Below, in pieces: positions 17,323-25,750 of a DNA stretch of 41,895 bases. The translations under genes were made by a program, and so were the position numbers. The stretch lies in NCBI RefSeq assembly GCF_000278725.1, contig NZ_ALCA01000023.1:1-41895 (forward strand), in the 5' to 3' direction. The notes below the pieces were generated by a model that worked only from the letters and a program-made list of their open reading frames with translations, made no database searches and had not been told where the DNA came from. Source of the stretch: Actinomyces sp. ICM47 (GTDB lineage Bacteria > Actinomycetota > Actinomycetes > Actinomycetales > Actinomycetaceae). The stretch's first letter is position 1; each line of letters opens with the position of its first letter.

Positions 17323-17368
17323 TTGACAGGTTAGCTGGTTATATGGTTCATTAGTCATGTAATGAACC
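17323..17368 (+). promoter_or_regulatory. GntR operon promoter region with a perfect palindromic operator
   Basis: TTGACA at 17323-17328 is a good -35 box. The palindrome GGTTCATTA-N6-TAATGAACC (17345-17368) covers the -10 and start region, with perfect 9-bp arms. It stands 21 bp before the regulator's ATG, with GAGGAGG (17377-17383) in between. YtrA-type GntR regulators bind such inverted repeats at their own promoters, so autorepression is likely. Confidence 0.75.
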
Positions 17369-17389
17369 GCCGAACCGAGGAGGCTGCCA

Positions 17390-17779
17390 ATGGCACCCAC
17401 ATTCGTCTCGGGGATCCCGATCTACGTGCAGATCGCCGACGACATCCGCGCACAGATCCTGCGCGGTGCCCTACGCGCCGGGGATCAGCTCACCTCCACC
17501 ACGGAATACTCCGCGACCTACCGCATCAACCCAGCCACCGTCGGCAAGGCCTTCGCGATCCTCGTCGACGAGGGCCTGGTCGAAAAACGACGAGGCATCG
17601 GCATGTTCGTCGCCGAAGGCGCGCGGGATGCCCTGGTGGCCGACGGGCTCGCATCCTACGTGGAGGAGACCCTAAACCCCGCCGTCGAAGCGGGCCTCGC
17701 CCTGGGCCTCGATATCGACGCCATCATCGACCACGTCCGCGCCTACGGTGCCGACACAACCGCCAAGGACAACTCATGA
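17390..17779 (+). CDS. YtrA-subfamily GntR transcriptional regulator
   Basis: A 129-aa short GntR protein. The winged-helix domain fills the first 70 residues: IPIYVQIADDIRAQILRGAL, AGDQLTSTTEYSATYRINPATVGKAF, then LVEKRRGIGMFV. The short C-terminal tail has no large effector domain, the mark of the YtrA subfamily. These regulators normally head operons with ABC transporter genes and respond to cell-envelope stress or antibiotics. Here too an ABC ATPase and a membrane protein follow, coupled by ATGA overlaps. GAGGAGG 6 nt upstream gives a strong start. It probably represses its own operon through the palindrome at 17345-17368. Confidence 0.9.
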   Translation: MAPTFVSGIPIYVQIADDIRAQILRGALRAGDQLTSTTEYSATYRINPATVGKAFAILVDEGLVEKRRGIGMFVAEGARDALVADGLASYVEETLNPAVEAGLALGLDIDAIIDHVRAYGADTTAKDNS

Positions 17780-18672
17780 TCACCCTGACCTCCATCACCC
17801 ACACCTACCGAGGTGAGATAGTGCCGGCTTTGCTCGACGTCTCCCTCATCCTCGGAGAATCGACTGTCACTGCGCTGGTCGGCCCCAACGGCTCGGGCAA
17901 GACGACGCTCATGCAGATCCTCGGCGGTCTGCTTGCCCCCACCTCGGGGACCATCTCCATCGACGCCGCCCAGGCCAGTGCCGACGACCTGTTCGCCGAC
18001 TCGATCATGGCCTCGTCCAGCCGAGACCTCGACGATGTCCCCGCAACTATCCTGATCCAATACGCCCGTCTGCGTCCCACCTGGGACGAGCGGCTTTTCG
18101 CCCACTACGCCCGGCGCTTCGGTCTGCCGGTCCGCAGCCGCAAGACTCTTGGAAAGCTCTCCGCAGGCCAAGCGGCCGTTGTCACCGGCGCGATTGCCCT
18201 GGCATCGGGTGCGCCCATCACCCTCCTCGACGAGATCCAGGCGCCCCTGGACGTGCCCACGCGCTACGCCTTCTACGAGGAGATTCTCGCCCTGGCGGGG
18301 GAGTGCATGGAAGGAAAGCGCCCGCAGCGCCGCTTCCTCGTTTCCTCGCACATGGTCTCCGAACTTGAAAAGGTCGCCGAAGATGTCATCGTTTTGAAGA
18401 AAGGCGTGCTCCTCGCTCATGAGAGCGTCGACGACTTCACCTGCAGAGTCTGTGCACTGACCGGCCACGCCTCCGACGTCGAGCGTCTCCTCGCCGCCCG
18501 CCCGGACCTCGCCGTCATTGCCGCTCGCGAGCTGGGTCCCACGCGAGAGATCGTCGTGGACCTGCGCGGCGGCACCGTTGATGAAGCCACGCTCGCATCC
18601 CACTCCCTGACGTCCTCTCCCTGTTCTTTCCAGGACGCCTTCGCCTACCTCATCCAGGAGAACGACCAATGA
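17776..18672 (+). CDS. ABC transporter ATPase with divergent signature motif
   Basis: A 298-aa nucleotide-binding subunit. Walker A is GPNGSGKTT (about residues 36-44). The signature is LSAGQ (129-133) instead of LSGGQ, and Walker B is ITLLDEIQAPLD, with the usual Pro-Thr after the catalytic Glu changed to Ile-Gln. A switch His is present in SSHMVSEL. The final 90 residues form a C-terminal extension, common in this family. The ATG overlaps the GntR stop (ATGA), and its own stop overlaps the next gene. It pairs with the membrane protein at 18669-19385 to form a YtrBC-like exporter or envelope-stress transporter; the substrate is unknown. Confidence 0.85.
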   Translation: MITLTSITHTYRGEIVPALLDVSLILGESTVTALVGPNGSGKTTLMQILGGLLAPTSGTISIDAAQASADDLFADSIMASSSRDLDDVPATILIQYARLRPTWDERLFAHYARRFGLPVRSRKTLGKLSAGQAAVVTGAIALASGAPITLLDEIQAPLDVPTRYAFYEEILALAGECMEGKRPQRRFLVSSHMVSELEKVAEDVIVLKKGVLLAHESVDDFTCRVCALTGHASDVERLLAARPDLAVIAARELGPTREIVVDLRGGTVDEATLASHSLTSSPCSFQDAFAYLIQENDQ

Positions 18673-19385
18673 GCACCGCACCCACTGTTTCCTCTCAGCC
18701 CTCGATCTGGCGACTTGGAATGGTCGACTGGCGATTCGCTTTCGGAGTGTACGCCTCGGTTGTCGTCGGTCAATTTCTCATTAACGCCACGGTGAGCGCC
18801 ATCATGTACGCGACCTCCGATGACTTCTCGGGGCACGTCGATCAGGCTGCCGTCAACGCTGCCTTCACGACGGGCATCTACCTCCTCATCACACAGATCA
18901 TCACGACGACGACGGACCTGCGGGCAGCGTCTCTGAGCGGCGCGTCGCGCCGCACCCTGGCACTGTCGACCTACGTGCTAAGCGCTGTCGTTATCGCCAT
19001 CGCCAGTGTGATCTGGTGGGTGCTCGCCCTGGCTCAGACGCACATTTTCTTCCTGGGGAGCCTCGAGTACCCCCTCGGAGTGGACTCGTGGCTCTTTGTG
19101 GTGGTCGCTTGGATCGCCTGCGACGGGGCCGGACGCCTCATCGGTGCGGCCTCGCGCCATGGTCGAGGCCCGTGGACGGTCGCCCTCGGCATTATCGTGG
19201 CGGCTGTGCTGGGCCTAGCCGGCATCGCCGGTCCGGTCACCTGGCTGGTTCTCACGCTTGTTCATAAGTCCGGCTACCTTCCCCCGATGCACCCCGCCTT
19301 CTGGCTGCTCGGCCTCCTCACTCTCGCAGTTGCCGCTGCTGGGTGGCACCTCACCTCCACGGGTAGGATTCGCCGCCTCAACTGA
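18669..19385 (+). CDS. ABC-type membrane protein partner of the GntR operon
   Basis: A 238-aa hydrophobic protein with about six membrane segments, near residues 24-45, 65-85, 99-122, 138-160, 168-192 and 206-226. No sequence family is recognisable by eye. The position directly after the ATPase, with an ATGA overlap, and the six-segment topology indicate the permease subunit. A terminator follows 39 bp after the stop. The operon GntR-ATPase-permease resembles ytr-type systems, although further ytr genes are absent. Confidence 0.75.
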   Translation: MSTAPTVSSQPSIWRLGMVDWRFAFGVYASVVVGQFLINATVSAIMYATSDDFSGHVDQAAVNAAFTTGIYLLITQIITTTTDLRAASLSGASRRTLALSTYVLSAVVIAIASVIWWVLALAQTHIFFLGSLEYPLGVDSWLFVVVAWIACDGAGRLIGAASRHGRGPWTVALGIIVAAVLGLAGIAGPVTWLVLTLVHKSGYLPPMHPAFWLLGLLTLAVAAAGWHLTSTGRIRRLN

Positions 19386-19423
19386 ACGCAAGTTCCGCTC
19401 GGGGAGCATGACCCCTCGACCCT

Positions 19424-19473
19424 GCCCCGGCCTCGTCCCCGATTCATCCAGGGACGAGGCCGGGGCTCTTTCT
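19424..19473 (+). terminator. Terminator of the GntR-ABC operon
   Basis: GCCCCGGCCTCGTCCC and its exact complement form a 16-bp stem around an 11-nt loop, followed by TCTTTCTT. The stem is nearly identical to that after malG, 2.7 kb upstream. Confidence 0.9.
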
Positions 19474-19743
19474 TGGGTTGTCGGACGGTCCGCGTAGCTG
19501 GCGTTGTGACTGCGGGGATCGCCGGTATTGGAGGGCCAGCGCTGAATGCACTGGCCGCCACCGATGAGGGCAGCCAATTCTGATGCTGAGGGGTTGCCGC
19601 TTTGGCTTTGCTGCGCGGAAAACCGCCGTTTGATGCGGTTATGTGTGCGTCAATGACGTGACGATGCCATCGTGCTCGATGTATGGCTTTCCCGTGATCC
19701 GCCGTCGCTGGGCGGGCATGCCTGACGGGGCCTACTCGTGCGC

Positions 19744-19855
19744 ATGTGGATAGGTTACGACGATGTGGATAGGTTATTCACATGCGGATAGCTTAATAAC
19801 CTATCCGTATGCTCATAACCTATCCGTATGCTCATAACCTATCCGCGAGCATGCC
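19744..19855. repeat. 19-bp-period symmetric repeat array 3 with DnaA-box-like words
   Basis: Three direct 19-bp units (19744, 19763 and 19782; ATGTGGATAGGTTACGACG, ATGTGGATAGGTTATTCAC, ATGCGGATAGCTTAATAAC) abut three inverted units at 19801, 19820 and 19839. The first two inverted units are identical: CTATCCGTATGCTCATAAC. The axis is at 19800/19801. The array contains TTATTCACA (19774-19782), a perfect match to the DnaA-box pattern TTATNCACA. It also contains TGTGGATAG at 19745 and 19764, whose complement CTATCCACA differs at one position from TTATCCACA. It lies in a 690-bp gap (19386-20074) where I see no gene, and is distinctly AT-rich for this genome. Confidence 0.8.
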
Positions 19856-20074
19856 GAGCGAAGCGAACAGCAGGCTCAGCCAGAACTCCGGGCAAAATCC
19901 CGTGGAGAATTGCGGGGGAGGGCGCTGCAGGGATCGGCTAGAACTCCAAGTGCACACCTGTGGTGGGATCCATGAGCGCACAAGCGGGGAGAAACCGCCC
20001 CAAACAGCGGTTATCGACTAGTATCAATGGCGACACGACAGCCAGTCGTGCCCCAGATACTCAAGGAGTGACAA

Positions 20075-21463
20075 GTGGCTAAGGGACCTTCCCGCCTCGA
20101 CAACGTGATCAGCCTGGCCAAGCGCCGCGGCTTCGTCTTCCCCTGCGGTGACATCTACGGTGGCACCCGCTCCGCGTGGGACTACGGTCCGCTCGGCGTG
20201 GAACTGAAGGAAAACATCAAGCGCGCCTGGTGGAACGCTATGGTCCGCCGCCGCGCTGACGTCGTCGGCCTGGACTCCTCCGTCATCCTCCCGCGCGAAG
20301 TGTGGGTTGCCTCCGGCCACGTCAAGGCCTTCACCGACCCGCTCATCGAGTGCCTCAACTGCCACAAGCGCGCCCGCGAGGACCAGCTCATCGAAGAACT
20401 CGCCGAAAAGAAGGGCGTCGAAGAGTCCTCCCTGACCACCGCTGACCTCGCCTGCCCCAACTGTGGCGTGCGCGGCCAGTGGACCGAACCCCGCGCATTC
20501 TCCGGCCTGCTCAAGACCTACCTGGGCCCCGTCGACGACGAGGCCGGCCTGCACTACCTGCGCCCCGAGACCGCTCAGGGCATCTTCATCAACTACGCGA
20601 ACGTCATGAACGCCGCGCGCAAGAAGCCGCCGTTCGGCATCGGCCAGATCGGCAAGTCCTTCCGCAACGAGATCACGCCCGGCAATTTCATCTTCCGTAC
20701 CCGTGAGTTCGAGCAGATGGAACTCGAGTTCTTCTGCGAGCCCGGTACCGATGAGGAATGGCACCAGTACTGGATCGACTACCGCAAGGCCTGGTACGTG
20801 GACCTCGGCATCGACCCGGAGAACCTGCGCGAGTATGAGCACCCCAAGGAGAAGCTCTCGCACTACTCCAAGCGCACCGTCGACCTGGAATACCGCTTCG
20901 GCTTCCAGGGCAGTGAGTGGGGCGAGCTCGAGGGCATCGCCAACCGCACCGACTACGACCTGAGCGTCCACTCCGAGGCCTCCGGCGCGAAGCTCGACTA
21001 CTTCGACCCCAACACCAAGGAACGCTGGACCCCCTACGTCATCGAGCCCTCCGCGGGTCTGACCCGTTCCCTCATGGCTTTCCTCATCGAGGCCTACCAC
21101 GAGGACGAGGCCCCCAATGCCAAGGGCGGCGTCGACAAGCGCGTCGTGCTCAAGCTGGACCCGCGCCTGGCCCCCGTCAAGGCCGCCGTCCTGCCCCTGT
21201 CCCGCAAGCCCGAACTGACCGGCCCCGCCCAGGAGCTGGCCGACGAGCTGCGCGGCATCTGGAACGTCGACTACGACGACGCCGGCGCCGTGGGACGCCG
21301 CTACCGTCGCCAGGACGAGATCGGCACGCCGTTGTGCATCACCTACGACTTCGACTCGATCGAGGACCACGCCGTCACCATCCGTGAGCGTGACACGATG
21401 GAGCAGGTGCGCATTCCGCTCGACACGGTCAAGTCGTACCTGATCGAACGCCTGGGCTGCTGA
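20075..21463 (+). CDS. glyS: Glycyl-tRNA synthetase, dimeric type
   Basis: Charges tRNA-Gly with glycine; class II synthetase, 462 aa, the usual length of the alpha2 form in Actinomycetota. It begins [33 protein letters not shown] zinc module has CLNC near residue 93 and CPNC near 127. Motif 2 is [28 protein letters not shown], and motif 3 lies around [15 protein letters not shown]. The last 110 or so residues form the anticodon-binding domain. The GTG at 20075 is preceded by AAGGAG at a good distance. No T-box or other leader is evident, although a long AT-richer stretch with repeat array 3 lies upstream. Confidence 0.97.
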   Translation: MAKGPSRLDNVISLAKRRGFVFPCGDIYGGTRSAWDYGPLGVELKENIKRAWWNAMVRRRADVVGLDSSVILPREVWVASGHVKAFTDPLIECLNCHKRAREDQLIEELAEKKGVEESSLTTADLACPNCGVRGQWTEPRAFSGLLKTYLGPVDDEAGLHYLRPETAQGIFINYANVMNAARKKPPFGIGQIGKSFRNEITPGNFIFRTREFEQMELEFFCEPGTDEEWHQYWIDYRKAWYVDLGIDPENLREYEHPKEKLSHYSKRTVDLEYRFGFQGSEWGELEGIANRTDYDLSVHSEASGAKLDYFDPNTKERWTPYVIEPSAGLTRSLMAFLIEAYHEDEAPNAKGGVDKRVVLKLDPRLAPVKAAVLPLSRKPELTGPAQELADELRGIWNVDYDDAGAVGRRYRRQDEIGTPLCITYDFDSIEDHAVTIRERDTMEQVRIPLDTVKSYLIERLGC

Positions 21464-21464
21464 T

Positions 21465-22781
21465 TTGTCCATAGCCTCAACGTCCGCAGCGGCCCCGCTT
21501 CGCGTGGGGCCGCTGCGCCTGTGGACGCCCGTCGTCCTGGCCCCCATGGCCGGGGTGACAGACGCGCCCTTCCGACGCCTGTGCCGCATCATGGGCGAGT
21601 CGGGCCTGCCCGACCACCTGCGACCCACCGGCATCCCCTCCTGGGCCGCCGAACCGGGGGAGAGGGCCACGGCCTCGTCCCCTCAGCCCCCGCGCGATGG
21701 TGCGGGCGAACCGCGCCACGTTGCCATCCCGCGCGTGGACGCGCCCGCAGGCCTGTACGTCACCGAGATGGTGACCAGCCGCGCGCTCGTCGAGGAAAAC
21801 GAACGCACCCTGGAGATGGTGCGCCCCGACCCCGCCGAACGCGTGCGCTCCCTGCAGCTCTACGGCGTTGACCCCGCCGTCATGGCCCGCGCCGCGACGA
21901 TGCTCGTCGAGCGCGACCTCACCGACCACATCGACCTGAACTTCGGGTGCCCCGTCCCCAAGGTCACGAAGAAAGGCGGGGGAGCGGCCCTGCCCTGGAA
22001 GCGCGACCTGTTCATCGACCTCGTCGCCGCCGTCGTGCGCGCCTGCGACCAGGCCGGGGAGCGCGCGGGACGCGAGATCCCCGTGACCGTCAAGATCCGC
22101 ATCGGCATCGATGCCGAACACGAGACCGCGACCGACGCCGCCCTGGCCGCGCAAAAACTGGGTGCCGCCGCGCTCACCCTGCACGCGCGCACCCAGAACC
22201 AGCACTACGCGGGACGCGCCCACTGGGACGAGATCGCGCGCCTGAAGGAGCTGCTCGACATCCCCGTCTTCGGCAACGGCGATGTCTTCGAGGCCGCCGA
22301 CGCCCTGGCGATGCTGGAGTGCACCGGCTGCGACGGCATCAGCGTCGGGCGCGGAGCCCAGGGACGCCCCTGGATCTTCCGCGACATCGTCGCCGCCTAC
22401 CACGGCGGGGCCATTCCGGCTGGCCCTAGCCTCGCCGAGGTCGTCTCCGTCATCGAGCGCCACGCCGCCTGGTGCGTCGTCGACCAGGGCGACGAGAGGC
22501 GCGCGCTGCGAGAGATGCGCAAACACATCGGATGGTACCTGCGCGGTTTCGCCGTCGGCGGCCCTCAGCGTCACGCCCTCTCCATGGTCTCCACCCTCCA
22601 AGAGCTGCACGATCGCCTCGAGGATCTTGACCTCAACCAGGCGTTTCCGCCCGCAGCCCGCGGGCCGCGAGGGCGAGCCGGAGGCGAAAAAACACCCCAC
22701 CTGCCCGACGGCTGGTTGGACCACCCCTACCTCACGCAGCGCGAACGAGAGCGCCTGCACCTGGCAGAAATCGGATACTAA
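21465..22781 (+). CDS. dus: tRNA-dihydrouridine synthase with an extra loop
   Basis: An FMN-dependent enzyme that reduces uridines in the tRNA D-loop; 438 aa, against the usual 320-390. The TIM barrel is clear: PVVLAPMAGVTDAPFRRLC, then HIDLNFGCPVPKVTKKGGGA with the catalytic Cys, VTVKIRIGID, LHARTQNQHYAGRAHWDEI, and FGNGDVF with CDGISVGRGAQGRPWIF. About 45 residues (roughly 48-94, Pro- and Ala-rich) are inserted between FRRLCRIMGESG and GLYVTEMVTSRAL. The likely start is TTG at 21465, one base after the glyS stop. No ATG fits before the first strand, so the start is uncertain. A strong hairpin lies within the first codons. Confidence 0.92.
   Translation: MSIASTSAAAPLRVGPLRLWTPVVLAPMAGVTDAPFRRLCRIMGESGLPDHLRPTGIPSWAAEPGERATASSPQPPRDGAGEPRHVAIPRVDAPAGLYVTEMVTSRALVEENERTLEMVRPDPAERVRSLQLYGVDPAVMARAATMLVERDLTDHIDLNFGCPVPKVTKKGGGAALPWKRDLFIDLVAAVVRACDQAGERAGREIPVTVKIRIGIDAEHETATDAALAAQKLGAAALTLHARTQNQHYAGRAHWDEIARLKELLDIPVFGNGDVFEAADALAMLECTGCDGISVGRGAQGRPWIFRDIVAAYHGGAIPAGPSLAEVVSVIERHAAWCVVDQGDERRALREMRKHIGWYLRGFAVGGPQRHALSMVSTLQELHDRLEDLDLNQAFPPAARGPRGRAGGEKTPHLPDGWLDHPYLTQRERERLHLAEIGY
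21486..21516 (+). other. Strong hairpin inside the first codons of dus
   Basis: GCAGCGGCCCC (21486-21496) and GGGGCCGCTGC (21506-21516) are exact complements around a 9-nt loop. This sits 23 bp after the glyS stop and within dus codons 8-18. No T-run follows. It could damp termination or translation between glyS and dus, or mark that the true dus start lies further downstream. Confidence 0.6.
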
Positions 22782-22792
22782 GCGAAGGAATC

Positions 22793-23617
22793 ATGCCTCA
22801 CTCATCTGCGCCCGACCCCGACCCTGCGCCCGGATTCGTCACCATCGGACGAGCCGCCAAAAAGGCGACCCTCGGGGGACGCACCCAGGTGATCGTGCCC
22901 GTCAGCGGTGACGCGCGCGCCCTCACTGATCAGGTTGGTGCGCTCGCGTCCTGCCGCGCTGACATCGTCGAGTGGCGAGCCGACACCTACCTGTTCTCCC
23001 TGGTGGGCTCACACTTCGTGGCCGCCTCCGAGGTCGCCGACGACCTCGTGCGCATGGCCCGCTACGTCGCGGACGCCTCGCCCCTGCCCATCCTGGCGAC
23101 CATCCGCACCTCCGTCGAAGGCGGCGAAGCGTCCCTGGACGACGAGGAGTACTGCGCCCTCGTGACGGCCCTGGCTCCCCACGTCGGAGGCGTCGACGTG
23201 GAGATCAGGCGAGACGGGTCTTCGGCGCTCATCGAAGACGCTCATGTGGCCGGCGCGCTCGTCATCGGCTCATTCCACGACTTCGAAGGGACCCCCAGCG
23301 ACGACCAACTCGCCGAGGTGCTCGCCGACATGAACTACGCGGGTGCCGACGTCCTCAAGTTCGCCTGCATGGCCCACAGCGCCACCGACGCCGCCCGCGT
23401 ACTCGGTGCGCAGGCCTGGGCGCGCGAGGCCTACGACCGTCCCGTCATCGGCATCGCCATGGGATCCAACGGCGCGCCGACGCGCCTGGTCGGCTCTGCT
23501 CTCGGATCGGCCGCGACGTTTGCGACCTTGCCCGGTGCCGAGGGGAGTGCCCCCGGACAGTTCACCATTGAGCAGGCCCGAGCGGTCCTCGACATTGTCG
23601 AGGGCTTCGAGGCCTAG
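22793..23617 (+). CDS. aroD: 3-dehydroquinate dehydratase, type I
   Basis: Third step of the shikimate pathway, making 3-dehydroshikimate by a Schiff-base mechanism; 274 aa. Key pieces are DIVEWRAD (about residues 57-64), VIGSFHDFEGTP with the catalytic His (about 161), and DVLKFACMAHSATDA with the Schiff-base Lys (about 189). IAMGSNGAPTRLVGSALGS follows near the C-terminus. The ATG at 22793 is preceded by AAGGAA. It follows dus by 11 bp and may share its transcript. Many Actinomycetota use type II enzymes (AroQ); this is the type I form, normal for Actinomyces-like organisms as far as I know. The first 20 residues are a variable Pro-rich lead. Confidence 0.93.
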   Translation: MPHSSAPDPDPAPGFVTIGRAAKKATLGGRTQVIVPVSGDARALTDQVGALASCRADIVEWRADTYLFSLVGSHFVAASEVADDLVRMARYVADASPLPILATIRTSVEGGEASLDDEEYCALVTALAPHVGGVDVEIRRDGSSALIEDAHVAGALVIGSFHDFEGTPSDDQLAEVLADMNYAGADVLKFACMAHSATDAARVLGAQAWAREAYDRPVIGIAMGSNGAPTRLVGSALGSAATFATLPGAEGSAPGQFTIEQARAVLDIVEGFEA

Positions 23618-23624
23618 AGACATG

Positions 23625-23656
23625 TGTGGGGGCGGGCCACCAGGCCCGCCCCCACA
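23625..23656. terminator. Bidirectional terminator between aroD and the PTS gene
   Basis: Perfect 14-bp arms TGTGGGGGCGGGCC / GGCCCGCCCCCACA around an ACCA tetraloop stand between two converging genes. No T-run is present on either side, so termination depends on stem strength. Confidence 0.8.
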
Positions 23657-23683
23657 GCTATGTCAGCGACACGCTAGGAACGC

Positions 23684-25750
23684 TCACGCCTCCTTGGGAG
23701 CCACCGTCACAACCGTGTCAGAGATTCCAACCGGGCCGGGAGCAGCCGGGGTGACCTCGCCGAACTTCTTCTTGTTCGTCACGACCATCGGGGTGATGGT
23801 GTCGTAGCCGGCCTCGCGGATGACGTCCCAATCGACCTCAGCCAGGACATCGCCACGCTTGACGATGTCACCCTTCGAGACGCGGGGCGTGAAGCCCTTG
23901 CCGTCCAGCTTGACCGTGTCCATACCGATGTGGATAAGGATCTGGACGCCGGAGGCGGACTTGAGGCCGTAGGCGTGGCCGGTCGGGTAGGCGACCGTCA
24001 CCTTGCCGTCGCAGGGGGCGACGACGACCGCGTGAGCGGCGGGGGAGATCGCGATTCCGGGGCCGAGCGCGCCGGAGGCAAAGGCCTCATCATTGACGTC
24101 CGAGAGCGCAACCAGCTCACCTGCCATGGGGGAGGTCAGCGTCAGGTCAGCCTTGGCCTCGTCGCTGAAAGACGGGGCAGGGGCAGCCTCAGTGGCCGGT
24201 GCGGTCGCCTCAGCGGCAGCATCCTCATTGGCCGGTGCGGCAGCGGCAGCGGCGGCGGGAGCGGCGGAGACGCCAGCCTTCATGGCTTCCTTCTTCTCGC
24301 GAGCCACAGCCTTCTGCTCCTTCGTGCGGTAGTCGAAGAAGACGACCATCAGGAAAGCAGTAGCGAACGCTGCCAGGATGCCCAGACCGTAGACGGCCAT
24401 GGGGGTGAAGACGGGGATCGTCAGCAGCGAGGTGAACACGAAGGTGTTCGTGGTTGCGCCGCCGCCGATACCGATGACCAGGCCGCCGACGACACAGCCG
24501 GTGAGCATGAGCGGGTAGATGCGCTTGAAACGCAGGTGAATACCGTAGAGGGACGGCTCGGAGATACCGCCGAAGAGGCCCGCGGCCAGAGCACCGGACG
24601 CCGTCTGACGCATGTCGGCGTCACGGTCGCGGATCGACAGGAAGAGCACGCCGGCGGTGGCACCGAAGCAGGCGAAGTTCCACGCGCCCATGGGGCCCTG
24701 AATGAAGTCGGAGCCGGTCGAGGCGATGTTGGCCAGCTGCAGGGCGTTGAGCGGCCAGTGCAGGCCGAGCGGCACCAGGAAGGGGTAGATGATCGGGATG
24801 ATGATCGCGAAGACGATGGGGGCGTGGCCGTTGAGCCAGGCCAGGCCGCTGCCCAGGCCGTTACCGATCCAGATCGACAGGGGGCCGATCAGGAAAGCCG
24901 TCAGCGGCATGATGATGACGAAGGAGATGAAGGGGACGAACACCATCTGGACGTTCGAAGGAACGATCTTCTTCAGGCCCTTGTAGACCAGAGCCAGGAT
25001 CGGCACCATCAGCAGCGGCACGAAGACCTGGCCGCCGTAGTCGGACAGCTGCAGGGGCAGGCTGCCAATCTGGGTGACGCACTGCTCGGTGCCCAGGGCA
25101 TTCGTCGTGCAGGTCGTCTCGGCGAACGAGGCGGCGTTGCTCAGGCCCGTGAAGTTGGGGGTGAGCAGCGACAGGATAACGGCCGTGCCGACCCACGGGT
25201 CGATGTCCAGCTTCTTGGATGCGTTGTAGGCGACCATGGCGGGTAGGAAGTAGAAGACCGCGCGCCACATGGAGTTCACGTAGCCCAGCCACGCGGGAAT
25301 GGTTTCCGCGCGGGTGTCGACGATGTGCAGGGCGTCGAGGACCGCCAGGAACGCCAGGATCAGGGAGGCTCCGAGCAGGACGGGCAGCAGGGGGCGGAAC
25401 GAGTCGGACAGGTACTCGAAGAACGCGTCGACGAGAGCGTTCTTACCACGCGCCTTCGCGCGGGCGGCGGCCTTAACGTCGTCGTTGGAGGCTGCGGTGC
25501 CTGACTTCATCGAGGGCAGGTTGTTGATCTCGTTGAAGACCGACTGAACGGCACCGCCAATGACGATCTGGTAGCGGTCACCCGACTGGGGCACGGCTCC
25601 GAGAACGCCGTCGATGTTCTCGACCGTGTCCTTGTCGACGACGGAGGCGTCACGCAGCTCAAAGCGGAGGCGCGTGGCGCAGTGGGTAAAGTGAGTGATG
25701 TTGCCGGGACCACCGACTGCATCGAGGATTTCCTGTGCCGTGTTGGACAC
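23684..25750 (-). CDS. PTS EIIBCA transporter of the beta-glucoside family
   Basis: A 688-aa fused phosphotransferase permease that takes up and phosphorylates a sugar. The EIIB domain (residues 1-90) has the phosphorylated Cys at 24 in THFTHCATRLRFEL. The EIIC membrane domain (about 110-475) contains LPVLLGASLILAFL, GGISEPSLYGIHLRFKR and several other membrane segments. An Ala/Glu-rich linker (about 490-540) leads to EIIA (about 545-670), with the active His in ILIHIGMDTVKLDGKGF. The domain order is that of BglF/SacX/TreB relatives; the sugar could be a beta-glucoside, sucrose or trehalose. No phospho-glucosidase or BglG-type antiterminator is adjacent, which is unusual. The GTG start at 25750 has AAGGAG upstream. 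Confidence 0.9.
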   Translation of the reverse strand: MSNTAQEILDAVGGPGNITHFTHCATRLRFELRDASVVDKDTVENIDGVLGAVPQSGDRYQIVIGGAVQSVFNEINNLPSMKSGTAASNDDVKAAARAKARGKNALVDAFFEYLSDSFRPLLPVLLGASLILAFLAVLDALHIVDTRAETIPAWLGYVNSMWRAVFYFLPAMVAYNASKKLDIDPWVGTAVILSLLTPNFTGLSNAASFAETTCTTNALGTEQCVTQIGSLPLQLSDYGGQVFVPLLMVPILALVYKGLKKIVPSNVQMVFVPFISFVIIMPLTAFLIGPLSIWIGNGLGSGLAWLNGHAPIVFAIIIPIIYPFLVPLGLHWPLNALQLANIASTGSDFIQGPMGAWNFACFGATAGVLFLSIRDRDADMRQTASGALAAGLFGGISEPSLYGIHLRFKRIYPLMLTGCVVGGLVIGIGGGATTNTFVFTSLLTIPVFTPMAVYGLGILAAFATAFLMVVFFDYRTKEQKAVAREKKEAMKAGVSAAPAAAAAAAPANEDAAAEATAPATEAAPAPSFSDEAKADLTLTSPMAGELVALSDVNDEAFASGALGPGIAISPAAHAVVVAPCDGKVTVAYPTGHAYGLKSASGVQILIHIGMDTVKLDGKGFTPRVSKGDIVKRGDVLAEVDWDVIREAGYDTITPMVVTNKKKFGEVTPAAPGPVGISDTVVTVAPKEA

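Noticed and set aside
19386..20074. Chromosomal origin of replication
   Set aside because: Although DnaA-box-like words are present, no dnaA, dnaN, rpmH or parAB genes are near, and the cluster is small.
23930..25246. Long antisense open frame (438 aa) over the PTS gene
   Set aside because: It mirrors the well-supported EIIBCA gene in GC-rich DNA; its peptide is charged and repetitive with no family features.
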